Shown here: piece by piece, positions 1 through 8,112 of the stretch | Numbering within the stretch: position 1 is the stretch's first letter | How the letters are laid out: every line of letters begins with the position of its first letter | The notes under the pieces: model-generated | What the model was told of the DNA's origin: nothing | Database searches by the model: none | Seen by the model: only the letters and a program-made list of their open reading frames with translations | DNA from: Phoronis ovalis | Taxonomy: Eukaryota; Phoronida; Phoronidae | Direction of reading: 5' to 3' | DNA length: 11,600 nt | NCBI GenBank assembly: GCA_028565635.1 | Contig: JAOXYB010051934.1 | Coordinates: forward strand, 1 to 11,600 | Translations under genes and position numbers: made by a program

Positions 1-76
<76 letters not shown>
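1..76. repeat. TCTA tetranucleotide microsatellite
   Basis: Nineteen uninterrupted TCTA units fill positions 1-76 and run off the left edge, so the true array is longer. It sits in what would be the intron just upstream of the first exon recognised here (113). Perfect purity suggests a young, length-polymorphic array. The array ends about 36 bp before the exon, close to that exon's splice acceptor. Confidence 0.98.
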
Positions 77-77
<1 letters not shown>

Positions 78-112
78 TAGATAAAATAATTATTGAAGCT
101 GTTCCATTTTAG

Positions 113-166
113 ATCCAGAAAATGTGAGCGAATCGTGCAACGTTAAGTCTCCAAAACGAAGCATTG
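113..166 (+). CDS. KDZ-like gene, exon 1 of those visible
   Basis: The acceptor is TTTTAG before 113 and the donor is GTAAGT after 166. Reading with two leading bases gives 17 open codons (PENVSES..., ending KRSI) and ends in phase 1. That joins exactly to exon 2, creating a Gly codon. The exon is short, Ser/Lys-rich and has no recognisable motif. It is an internal exon: the start codon and earlier exons lie to the left of the window. Confidence 0.6.
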
Positions 167-438
167 GTAAGTTTAAATGTGCAATAGTACTTGTCAATCA
201 TTCATTCATTTATTCATTCATTAGTTGTGGTATCGTTGTCCATAAGTCATTATTTAATTGTCTATGAAATTAGATTTTTACATTTCCCGTTTATGCATCT
301 ATATATACAATCCCCCGCTACAATCATCTTAACGACCGATATGTAATAAAAGATTATCATGTTGACCAGCAACAACAACAAGTGAACGTAATAAAAAGGG
401 AAATGCATGTTTGAAAGGTTACATTTGCTTATTTACAG

Positions 439-633
439 GTATGACTAGAAAGGTCATGTCCTCTGCGTTTTTCTGGGGCGAGACAGAGGCAGAGCTCAGG
501 CGGATTCAAAGAATTGACTTTCGTTTTAAAAACAAAGACCCCACACTATGTTTGCCCTTGATAGAAGAACATCGTCAGAAATCTGTATACAGTCATAGCG
601 AGAGCGAATGCTCAGAATTGTGTAGACAGAGAG
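439..633 (+). CDS. KDZ-like gene, exon 2
   Basis: The acceptor is TTTACAG at 432-438 and the donor is G|GTATGT after 633. The 195-nt exon is phase 1 at both ends and open throughout. It encodes a charged segment (MTRKVMSSAFFWGE..., then ELRRIQRIDF) ending in a C-x3-C pair (SECSELC) followed by RQRG. The last Gly is completed across the splice with exon 3. A Met codon at 441 could mimic a start, but it lies directly after an acceptor in an open, spliceable frame, so I treat it as internal. Confidence 0.68.
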
Positions 634-830
634 GTATGTAACCTTATTACAAATCGTTCTTTTTAAAGTAGTTAAACGATACTAACAATACAAAGGCGTA
701 TTTCAAGTATCATTTATGTATAAATAAGTTATGTTTCGTTTTATATCACGCTTTACATTACATCGTTAGTTTAAAATGTCTCTTATGATACCTCATGCCG
801 GAAACAATATAAATGCATTATTTTTTTAAG

Positions 831-901
831 GATGTAACCGTTTATTAGTGGTAGATGGAATCTGGAAACTCACATATTGCCACTGCATGATGCGTACAAA
901 G
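831..901 (+). CDS. KDZ-like gene, exon 3 (start of Cys cluster)
   Basis: A T-rich tract plus AAG acceptor precedes 831 and a GTATGC donor follows 901. The 71-nt exon encodes GCNRLLVVDGIWKL followed by a CHC triplet and MMRTK. The pattern Cys, hydrophobics, V-D-G-x-W-K and then clustered Cys/His resembles the first half of the CxC-type zinc-ligand clusters I associate with KDZ proteins. It is too short to be seen as a gene alone. Recognition depends on the phase-matched joins to exons 2 and 4. Confidence 0.72.
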
Positions 902-1431
902 GTATGCATGTATTATCCATTAAATTGTAATCTCTATGTTTCTTCTTGGTATTGTTACTTTAATTAAAGAAATTAAACAGTAAGATTTGCAGAACTGTTA
1001 GCCACATAAGATCATGTATAAAAGTTTTAACCATGATAAAACCAGTCCTCAGTATCCCGTGCACAACGTATACTTGTTAAGCATGGAATAATTGATAAAG
1101 TTTTTACGTCATTGCATAAATATTAAAATGTTCACCCCAGGAGGTACGTACCTAAATAGACTCCCAATAAAACGACAATGCATGTCTGTAGACATATACA
1201 TTTTTCTTGAAAAGGTTTCGGCGAAACGGTTAAATATTGATGTTCTTCTGTTTTTCGCCCACAATTTTCATAGTCTTTTAGTCTCATTTTATGTACATTA
1301 TTATGTACTGTACCCACATGTTTTACAACTTTTAAATTGCTATCTAATTTTTCATACTGTCACTTGTCATAATACCTCTATGTTTTTAAATTGTCAACAT
1401 CACAATCATTTCTACCTGTAATGGTTTGCAG

Positions 1432-1588
1432 AATGAAGTAAAAGGATTGGCTGTCAACTATCCAGATGTATGCGTCAATTCTCCTCTACCCAATCAAGCT
1501 TTCTGTAGTGAACACTGCAAACTTGTGAAAGAAAATGGATTTGCAACTGGCGCCAGAGATTTTTTAACTGAGTGTGGAGTTACGTTCA
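1432..1588 (+). CDS. KDZ-like gene, exon 4 (CxC-like zinc cluster)
   Basis: The acceptor is TTTGCAG ending at 1431 and the donor is A|GTAAGT after 1588. The 157-nt exon starts in phase 0 and ends in phase 1. It encodes YPDVCVNSP followed by QAFCSEHCKL, giving a C-x(n)-C-x2-H-C pattern typical of a small zinc-binding cluster. With the Cys residues of exon 3 this would form one treble-clef-like or CxC-type module. Residues after it (GARDFLTECGV) are of unknown role. Codons are fully open and the splice sites strong. Confidence 0.78.
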
Positions 1589-1888
1589 GTAAGTATCGCG
1601 ATCTAGTTTCATTAAGCTACAATACATTTTTTTAAATATTAACTTTAATAAAATGCTGTATTTTAAAGTAGCGTGCTTTCCCATTAAGTTGTATGTAGTT
1701 TGGAAACTCTTTACAATTTAATTACAAGAACATTATAAATACCAACAGTATTAAAATATTATGATGCACCGGCCGACAAATGATATACAAGTTATAGTGT
1801 AACTGTATTTTGACACTTTTAAAAAGCATTGCATTCTTTGTAAATAAACTTTTACATTATATTCCGGAGCGAACTAGTGATGATATAG

Positions 1889-1984
1889 CGGATAAGGTGG
1901 GGGATAAGGAAACCTTAAGCAAGATTGACTCCACTCTATCTAAATTACCAGATAACTTCGGACAATGTGCCATTGATTCTGTTG
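1889..1984 (+). CDS. KDZ-like gene, exon 5 (linker; non-canonical donor)
   Basis: The frame is open from 1798 to 1998 and clearly coding in style (charged: DKVGDKETLSKIDS, then NFGQCAID). The only AG that keeps phase with exon 4 is at 1887-1888, with a poor pyrimidine tract, so the 5' border is inferred. An acceptor at 1825-1826 would need a missing exon. The 3' border must be after 1984 to keep phase with exon 6, which makes the donor GC (TTG|GCAAGT). A GT two bases further on would put exon 6 out of frame. Confidence 0.55.
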
Positions 1985-2239
1985 GCAAGTATCTACGGTA
2001 GATTTTTTCTAACTGGTATTTGCAAACTATTATTTTCTTAGAAAGCTGGATTGTAACTTCATTTTAGTACCATTTTAACCCCAGACATTGTTGGTCAACT
2101 TATTTATTTTATACTGAAGGAGCATGGATTGTATAACATTTAAAACACTCGGTCAACACTGTACTGCTTTTAAAAACAATAATTCGATCTTTTTTTTTAA
2201 AAAAATGTTACAAATAATAATTATTTAACACTGTTTTAG

Positions 2240-2440
2240 GAGGTCAAGATTTTATCAAGGAGAATGCTCGGTGTGTATCTGAAATTCTAACTCCAGGCAA
2301 AGACCACGCTGTTCAATTTGACCCATGCAACAAAGATACAGGGGGTAAGGGGGTAAAGTCTCTCTTCAAATGCGAAGCAGAGGATATCTCTTTGCCGTGG
2401 AAGGTAGTGGAATCATAAGACTTTTCAGTCCTATCTACAG
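2240..2440 (+). CDS. KDZ-like gene, exon 6, with frameshifting 8-bp duplication
   Basis: The acceptor is CTGTTTTAG before 2240 and the donor is ACAG|GTATTT after 2440. The first 100 nt read GQDFIKENARCV and so on to CNKDTG, in frame with exon 5. From 2355 the family-like protein continues in another frame: an SRGYLFAVEGSG segment, then LFSPIY, which splices in phase 2 to SESPSQ of exon 7. The shift is caused by two adjacent copies of GGGGGTAA (2341-2356). Read without correction, the frame hits TAA at 2416-2418. I know the C-N-K-D-T-G / R-G-x-hydrophobic / P-x-Y / S-E-S-P-S-Q order only from memory of related proteins. Confidence 0.74.
2341..2356 (+). repeat. exact 8-bp tandem duplication in coding exon
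   Basis: GGGGGTAA is repeated twice head to tail, directly after the ACA codon of CNKDTG. One extra copy adds 8 nt and moves the frame by 2. The coding signal before it is in the frame of 2338, and after it in the frame of 2355. It looks like replication slippage or a fill-in scar. Each copy also contains GGTAAG, resembling a splice donor, but splicing there would not restore phase with exon 7. Confidence 0.9.
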
Positions 2441-2633
2441 GTATTTTTCAAAGTTGTGCCTTTATATGTCTGTGTAAAAATATTCCTCTGATAAATAGTG
2501 CACGAAAGTAAAGGTAATGCAAATGCGAAGTGATATCAATGATATCAAAGAATTAGTGACACAATATATTCTTTAATGTTGTACATTAACATTTACATTT
2601 ATTTTTTCTTACTATTTATAATTGGAATTGTAG

Positions 2634-3047
2634 ATCAGAGAGTCCATCACAAGCGTTTTTGTTTATGATTACCACACTATTCCTAACCTTCAAAGGATTG
2701 TGGGATAAAGCATTACAACAAAGAATCGCTGGGTACTGGATAAGCTATGACAATATGTGTAATATTCAACGATTGAACGCGGCGCAAAAGGCACAACGTG
2801 CAGATCTTGGTTCGACCAAATGTATCCGGAATTTGCCAACACCAGAAACACCATGGTAGCAGAACAAACCTTCGCTTGGCTTAGCAAATTCCGGAGAATT
2901 GTATCACCTATGCCTAAACAAAGGCAAATGTTTTACCTACACAGGCAAATTATTCGGAGAAATGCGTACACTGTAAGGTGTCACCAGAAAGGTAGACCAG
3001 TACTTCTTCCACAGGCTAAATTAAGCACTACTCAAAATAATTACTAA
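2634..3047 (+). CDS. KDZ-like gene, terminal exon, with internal deletion and frameshift
   Basis: The acceptor is AATTGTAG before 2634. The exon starts with SESPSQAFLF and a hydrophobic stretch to LWDK, then GYWISYDNMCNIQRL in the frame of 2635. That frame runs on to a stop at 2857. The second half is in a different frame: MYPEF at 2820, AEQTFAWLSKF, then MPKQRQMFYLH, RRNAYTVRC and PVLLPQ, ending at TAA 3045-3047. The change-over lies around 2788-2805. No intron fits in so short a gap, so a deletion joined two frames. In relatives as I recall them, about 30-40 residues with W...ID-x-H-x2-NH-x-C lie here and are missing. The exon is otherwise well conserved. Confidence 0.76.
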
Positions 3048-4066
3048 TTTGTAATTTTACTGCGTTAAGTGTGTTTTTGTCACTTGAGGTGTTTGACTGA
3101 AGTCCAGCCTTGTCTTACAAATCTGCTTCAACGCAGTCTAGTCCATGGAGCCAGGGTCAATACCTCAATTGACAAATACACACTTTGTACAGCCATGCTA
3201 TATGTTGCATACATACTGAATATTTTTTAAAAACTTTTAGTTCAAACCAGTACTACACTTAATAAGTATGTCATTATTATTTCACCATGTTCAATAGCCA
3301 AGAATGCACAAAATAAGGTTAGTTTCTTTTTTTTTGTCAGAAAATGTGTCTGTTTATAAGTTCTAAAATGGAACAAATATGAAACTGTATGTATGGAAAT
3401 TGGTACGATGATCAGCGTTGTGTCATATCTAAACCTGTCAGTGCTGTTTTCTATAGTTACTTCTTTCCGTAACATTTTATCTCACTGCATTGTGAAACCT
3501 ATTTTTATGTGTACAAGCTCAGACGAAATTTACATTGCATATAATGTATTCATACAACATTTATGAGAACCCTAGCCTGTGTCAGCATGTAATATTGTTT
3601 CATTTAAATGATGCTTCTAATGTATGCCAGTAACAAATTTCAGACTACCTACATCTAACTTGCTACACACCCAATGACAGCTTTCAGTTAATAATAGTAG
3701 TTTGGGTACCTGTCTGTGTGAATTTACTTATGCATTCTTCCCCAAGACAAGATGTGCCTTTTGTCATTATTTGACATTGTTGATGCTGTATATCATCTTT
3801 TAAAATACTAAACATGATGAACTTCCATGACTGTTTTTTTCATCCTTTCCATCTCCACCGATAGTTTTATATAAGAATTTTAGCAATTGTTTATTTCGAA
3901 GAATATGCCTAATTTACTATGATTAAAAAATTCGGGGTTTCGACTCAAATCAATGTTAAGTACGCATGTTTACAAAAACGTGTGAAAGGGCATGTTAACG
4001 CGCGTAAGGGTTACATTAACATTTTTAGACTAAATATACAAAAGGGTACCTTTACTACTCAATGCA
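3048..4066. other. non-coding stretch, probable 3' flank of the KDZ-like gene
   Basis: AT-rich and full of stops on both strands. I found no exon with paired splice sites. Short open frames (for example 3242-3475 on -) have low-complexity Phe/Ile/Thr/Lys-rich translations typical of random AT-rich DNA. There is no AATAAA soon after the stop at 3047; the first clean one noticed on + is at 4369-4374. A CCAGGGTCA sequence at 3151 matches the ends of the inverted repeats described further right. Confidence 0.55.
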
Positions 4067-4269
4067 AACCAGGGTCACTTCACTTATTATATAGTGCAAA
4101 GAGCAAGTATACAACCGACTGCAGTAAAAAGTCATAAAAAACACTCCGTGAAAATGGATCAAACTTTAAAAATGGGAAAACGTAATTAAGGGGTTGTTTT
4201 AAAAAAGTTATTTACAAACATGGGTAGTTAAACATGGGTACCTGTAATTCCTTAAGTCGGACCCTGGTT
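4067..4269. repeat. inverted repeat AACCAGGGTC ... GACCCTGGTT, about 200 bp apart
   Basis: AACCAGGGTC at 4067-4076 is matched by its exact reverse complement at 4260-4269. The enclosed 183 bp have no convincing coding potential. The terminal CCAGGGT is shared with the right end of the element at 6835-6957, so both could be non-autonomous DNA-transposon fragments. The flanks AATGCAAA and TTAACATA show no target-site duplication. Confidence 0.45.
4216..4242. repeat. short direct repeat AAACATGGGTA
   Basis: AAACATGGGTA occurs twice with a few bases between, inside the right half of the 4067-4269 inverted-repeat element. The second copy runs into GGTACC, and a GGGTACC also occurs near 4034. It looks like internal repetition of a small mobile element rather than a regulatory array. 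Confidence 0.5.
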
Positions 4270-6091
4270 AACATATAACACAGGTGAGCATAGATGAAGA
4301 CTCACTGCAAGAAAGTGTATACTTTTTGCGTGAATGGTGAATGGGCCATTTTTTTTAGATGGTGCCTAAATAAAATTTACCTAATTGCATCTTAAAATAT
4401 CATTATTTTTTTGGGAACAATCTAGGTTCAAATTATGCCCAAAAAGACATCATAGAGTAACAAAAAGCATATAAAAATCACAAATTTTCCTAGGAGAGCC
4501 AAGCGCGTCGTGGTTCCTTAATCCCACTCCTCACTCAACCCCAAAAACAAATATATCACCTATAAAAAATATTGGTAGGCATATCTCATAATGTTTGTTA
4601 TTATGCATCTGGTATGAATTAATAATCCATGGTATACGAAAAAAAATTTGTAGCGTATAACATAATTCTGGATCCGCCAACTGATATGAGACATACACAT
4701 TTTTAATTCTTTGCTTTTATTTATGTATATAGGCATTCATATATAAAAATAATTATTTTACAAATCTTACTAATGTTCCACTTAAATTACAATAAAGGTT
4801 CATCACACATTTATGCATGTATAAAATAGCGTCTCTGAAACTGGAGACATCGATTGCGGAGTGAACGCTATTATAAGTAACATAACGGATCCAGCCTTTA
4901 TTCCAGACAGCACGGCTACAAGAAAAAAATAAATTGGTGACCTTTATTTACTACAGGGTCAGAGTTTTTGCCCTGGGCCGCACACCCCAACCGCATTTTT
5001 TGCCCAGTACCCCCCCGAACCCGTTCTTAGCAGTGAATTAAAAATATACCCGGTAAGCAGGGACCCTCAAAAACCATACCCTTAAGGAGGCACGTATGTA
5101 TAACGACTTAACTCCCTAATAAAAACAAGCACAGGCACCTCCCACGCCGTACCATGTCAATTACTAATTTTGTGACAGCTATTAATTCGTAAAACTGATC
5201 ACAGAAACAAAACATAATATTTTAAACAAATTGGGATTGTACGCTACATGTATAGTCCTCAAAGAAAAAATCCAAGAAAGAAGTTATTAGTACCAGAGTA
5301 CCTTAAAAAATCAGAAAGGCCTGCCCCAGGACGCACTCATGACCATGCACCGATATATTGTACCTGTACGACAGTCCCCCGCGCTGACGGTTGTACCCAT
5401 CAGACAAACGAACTGTACCTTTATACATCTCATTTCACCCAGTAATATTTCAACAGGATTGCTGTAAATTACCCCATGATTTGGATTTTCGACCCGGGTC
5501 TTGCTCGGACCAGGGATAGGTAAGGATACCGATTTTGACCGATTTAGTAGTGGAGGCAGTAGTGAGCGACCTCTATTGCTGGAATGCATGCAAATTATTT
5601 TGCTGCGTTGTAATGCCAGATTATTTAGTTATTATGTAGCAACAATGATTGATTAATGTTTTAAATATAATTAAAATTCAATTTTTTTATGTAACTGGGG
5701 CTTTATGTAATGGATATGACCTTAATGAAGAGGATAAAAAGCGGGATACAGTTAACGAGATAGCCCAAGACTTGTTTCATTTTCAGTATAACAACTACCA
5801 AGGTCAACAATATTATAATTTTATAAAACGAATTTATATGAAATACACTGTTTTATTTCAAAAATTATTATGTGAAAGATATATATTAGGAACATAACAA
5901 ATATAATGCATGGTTTTTAAGGATGTATACGTCATAGGAATAAAAGTGAAGATTTTTTCTTCAGATTTGGGACGGGTTATTGTGTGTTCCTATAATTGGC
6001 CATAGTTGTTCTTACCACCAGATGTTTAAGCTTGACCTGATGGTCCCATAGACATATTTAAGGCTAGCCCTTGGTGTTTCAGTATGTTAAA
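4270..6091. other. non-coding stretch with scattered hairpins, no gene supported
   Basis: I see no exon chain here. A candidate AATAAA lies at 4369-4374. The GC-richer piece at 4940-5160 (runs of C, GCCCTGGGCCGCACACC) differs in base composition from its surroundings and may be a repeat fragment. Open frames at 5311-5589 (-) and 5649-5897 (+) have no recognisable motif and no convincing splice pair. A hairpin at 4825-4872 is listed separately. Confidence 0.5.
4825..4872. repeat. nested hairpin
   Basis: AATAGCGT (4825-4832) pairs with ACGCTATT (4865-4872). Inside, GTCTC and GAGAC around an 8-nt loop form a second stem near 4831-4846. The arms are GC-containing in an AT-rich setting. It could be a fold-back repeat remnant. 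A hammerhead ribozyme was considered, but its CTGATGA core is absent. Confidence 0.45.
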
Positions 6092-6155
6092 GTGAACGAG
6101 ATGTCACTAACATGACATGAGCAGTTAACAAGATGTCACTAACATGACATGAGCA
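6092..6155. repeat. 32-bp tandem duplication
   Basis: GATGTCACTAACATGACATG followed by AGCA occurs at 6100-6123 and again, identical, at 6132-6155, a period of 32. The bases before each copy (GTGAACGA and GTTAACAA) also match partly, so the unit is about 32 bp. Each copy holds ATGTCA-ctaaca-TGACAT, a 6-bp inverted repeat. The exact identity of 24 bases indicates a recent event. Confidence 0.9.
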
Positions 6156-6834
6156 ATTCACTTACATGCATCTAAGAGAATAATTTTCAAGAAGAATTCT
6201 CAAAATTGCTCAATCCATTTTGATGTTATTGGTATTTGTGTTTGTGGCTCTGGAAGGTGCCATTTTAACATTTATTACCCATAATGCAAAGTGCTGATGG
6301 CATCATGAAAGATGAATAAGGTTTGCATTAACCATATGGGAATTTTTTTTTTTTTCACTGATGTGCACCCATAACAATACTAATAAAAATGCAATTATTT
6401 GCTTTAAATATTCCATGGACTATACTTTCACAAAAGTATTACATTTCAGCAACACATCACTGCCCAAGAAATAAAATATAAATGATTTTACTGTTTATTA
6501 CCATACAAATGCATACAACGTTGTTCATCACTGATGTCAATACCCCTTTGGATTATAGGTAATAAAAGTTTATATTGGCAGCTTTCAAAGCCACCAACAT
6601 AAATGTCTGTAGCTTTAAAATGGATTTAATAATTTTGATAATTCTTGTGGGAAACTATTCTTTAAAAATGTACATAAAGGAATGAGTGTCAGTCAGGGCT
6701 TCAGTCTTTATTGCAGACCTCATGTTATTTACGTTGACAGTGACTGTAATTTTATAATTGAAACTGCTGAAGTAATGTTATTTATTACTTGTTTGTCAAA
6801 ACTGCAATATCAATATGATCTGATATATTGCATT

Positions 6835-6957
6835 CTAGGGCCAGCTTCACACAGCTTAGTACGAAAGTTTTTTTCACACGAAGATTTTTTATGTGCGACC
6901 AGTTTTACAAGGCATTTGTAGAATTTCCATACAAAGCTTTATGAAGCTGAACCCTGG
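6835..6957. mobile_element. probable MITE (about 123 bp with long terminal inverted repeats)
   Basis: The left end starts CTAGGGCCAGCTTCACACAG at 6835. The right end, read on the other strand from 6957, starts CCAGGGTTCAGCTTCATAAA. Over roughly 35 bp the two ends agree at about three quarters of positions, with one single-base gap, including AGCTT, GTA and AAA blocks. The interior is about 50 bp and has no gene. Long inverted repeats around a tiny core are typical of miniature inverted-repeat transposable elements; the CAGGG-type end would suit a hAT-like source, which is inference. No clear target-site duplication is visible. An open + frame crossing this region (6682-6921) is not a gene. 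Confidence 0.6.
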
Positions 6958-7651
6958 TTGTTTTCTATTTTATGAAAATACAGTTTAGTAGCAGCATTGT
7001 TTGAAAGTGATAAATATATATTTGTGGTGCTATGTCAATTTTTTAAATTTCAGTTTTATAAATTAAATGAGCGCCTGAATTGCAGCCATACACCGTATTT
7101 AAATGGCTTCTATTACCAAGCACTGTACTCTCTGTCTTGTGTTTTTATAGCTGTCACACATATATAGTACACTGACATACGGTCATAGGCTGTGTGTCGT
7201 TGTCATCATTGTGTGTAATGCTTTCCTTTGCCTCGCAATAACGGCTTCAGTTTTTATCAGATCAAATTCTTATTTGGTACATGGTTAATACAGGTTAAAC
7301 TGCAGGTTATTTATAATTCTAGCCTGATCACTTGCAATATGGCCGAGCCGCAGCCATATTTGTTCACAAAGCACTACCTTATAACATTGTATATAGCCAC
7401 AAAGGCTGGATGACTCAGGGGGGATTTAAGAAGGCAGTAAGTGACTGTGAACTGCAGCACAACACTTGGCTAATGTGCTTAGGCAAAGTAACCATAACTA
7501 CGCTGCATTTTAATGAACGGGGTAACTGAAAAATAAATGTAGCTTGGATCACCATCATGATATAGATGCTTACCAGTCTTCACCTGTTTTCCGAGATGTT
7601 TACTTAAAAAACATTTGACGTCTATTTTTATGTTATTAGTTGTTGTTTTTT
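6958..7651. other. non-coding stretch, no gene supported
   Basis: AT-rich sequence with two overlapping short open frames at 7228-7529. Neither shows a family motif or a paired splice context. A hairpin AATATGGC (7336-7343) with GCCATATT (7353-7360) around a 9-nt loop is the main structural feature. Confidence 0.5.
7336..7360. repeat. 8-bp stem, 9-nt loop hairpin
   Basis: AATATGGC at 7336-7343 and GCCATATT at 7353-7360 are perfect reverse complements around CGAGCCGCA. No terminator or RNA-family role can be assigned in a eukaryotic setting. Confidence 0.5.
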
Positions 7652-7662
7652 CAGTCAAGACG

Positions 7663-7750
7663 ATGTCTGACCGCTGAGGCCAATGCTGAGAAAGACTGTA
7701 TCAGATCTGACTGACAGCTGAGGCCAATGCTGAGAGACACTGTGTCAGAT
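7663..7750 (+). repeat. 44-bp tandem duplication with palindromic junction
   Basis: GCTGAGGCCAATGCTGAGA occurs at 7673-7691 and 7717-7735. The flanking bases also match, giving two roughly 44-bp units (7663-7706 and 7707-7750) that differ at several positions. Each unit runs into the perfect palindrome TCAGATCTGA (7701-7710 and 7746-7755). Because 44 is not a multiple of 3, the same amino-acid stretch (AEANAE) is read in two different frames and the first meets TGA at the junction. Confidence 0.85.
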
Positions 7751-8112
7751 CTGATGTTGAGAGTGTCGTTGATGTATGCAAATCACTACCGGAGCTCTCC
7801 AAGGATAAAGCTAACATGGATTCTCTTCTATAACTGACATGTGATGACTTTGGATTAAACCTTAATGAAAATTATGTTTTAGTAGCCACAGATGTAAGCA
7901 TAAGTTTTGTATTGTTGAAAAAATCGTAATCATCTGAGATTGTTGTTATGCATCTTGATAAGGGCGAGGACCTGACCTTATCCATGCTGCTTGCTCCGAG
8001 TCACATGACAAGTTATTAGGTGAAGGGCCAATATCTCTAAACATTGTTTGACTGTGCTCTTGAATGGGAAATGTCTTCTGTTGTGTTAACATATTCTTGT
8101 TTGTTTTTCAGT

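Larger units (their letters stand above)
113..3047 (+). pseudogene. KDZ-transposase-like multi-exon gene, frame broken twice (5' end outside window)
   Basis: Seven exons can be chained with matching splice phases: 113-166, 439-633, 831-901, 1432-1588, 1889-1984, 2240-2440 and 2634-3047. Introns 1 to 6 have phases 1, 1, 0, 1, 1 and 2. The product would be an intracellular DNA-binding/transposase-like protein. An N-terminal stretch is followed by a cysteine cluster (exons 3-4: GC, DG-W-K, CHC, C, FCSEHC), a linker ending in CNKDTG, and then a catalytic-type region with YDNMC (Asp codon 2749), AEQTFAWLS (Glu codon 2862) and a basic tail, with a stop at 3045-3047. From memory of the KDZ superfamily, YDxxC and the later Glu belong to its RNase-H-like core. 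No database search was possible. Two lesions break the frame: an 8-bp tandem duplication in exon 6 and a deletion in exon 7. No terminal inverted repeats or target-site duplications flanking the gene were found. It may be a decayed domesticated gene or an old transposon copy; an assembly error is the alternative. Confidence 0.72.

Noticed and set aside
204-224. ATTC-rich mini-array
   Set aside because: Only a few imperfect units (ATTCATTCATTTATTCATTC), ordinary low complexity inside intron 1.
1092-1421. 109-codon + strand open frame
   Set aside because: It lies in intron 3 of the KDZ-like gene. Its translation is AT-driven (Phe, Tyr, His, Leu), has no motif and does not fit the exon phases.
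2341-2356. Use of GGGG|GTAAGG as a splice donor instead of a frameshift
   Set aside because: A splice at 2344 would leave phase 1, but exon 7 needs phase 2. It would also drop the family-like RGYLFAVEG...PIY segment that is plainly present.
3919-4137. 72-codon + strand open frame (Lys-rich)
   Set aside because: No splice context and no recognised domain; it overlaps the inverted-repeat element at 4067-4269. Such a length is expected by chance here.
4825-4872. Possible hammerhead ribozyme, a common repeat type in molluscs
   Set aside because: The hairpin is present, but the CTGATGA and GAAA core elements were not found here, nor elsewhere by eye on either strand.
5311-5589. 92-codon - strand open frame (IPGPSKTRVENPNHG...)
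   Set aside because: GC-richer, but no family recognised and no convincing splice pair. A partial tRNA B-box-like GGGTCGAAAATCC on this strand has no matching A box, so a SINE call was not supported.
5649-5897. 82-codon + strand open frame (NGYDLNEEDKKRD...)
   Set aside because: The middle part looks somewhat protein-like, but there is no acceptor/donor pair in phase, no motif and no neighbouring exon. Worth a BLASTX, but not annotated.
6682-6921. 79-codon + strand open frame
   Set aside because: It runs into the left inverted repeat and core of the candidate MITE; no motif.
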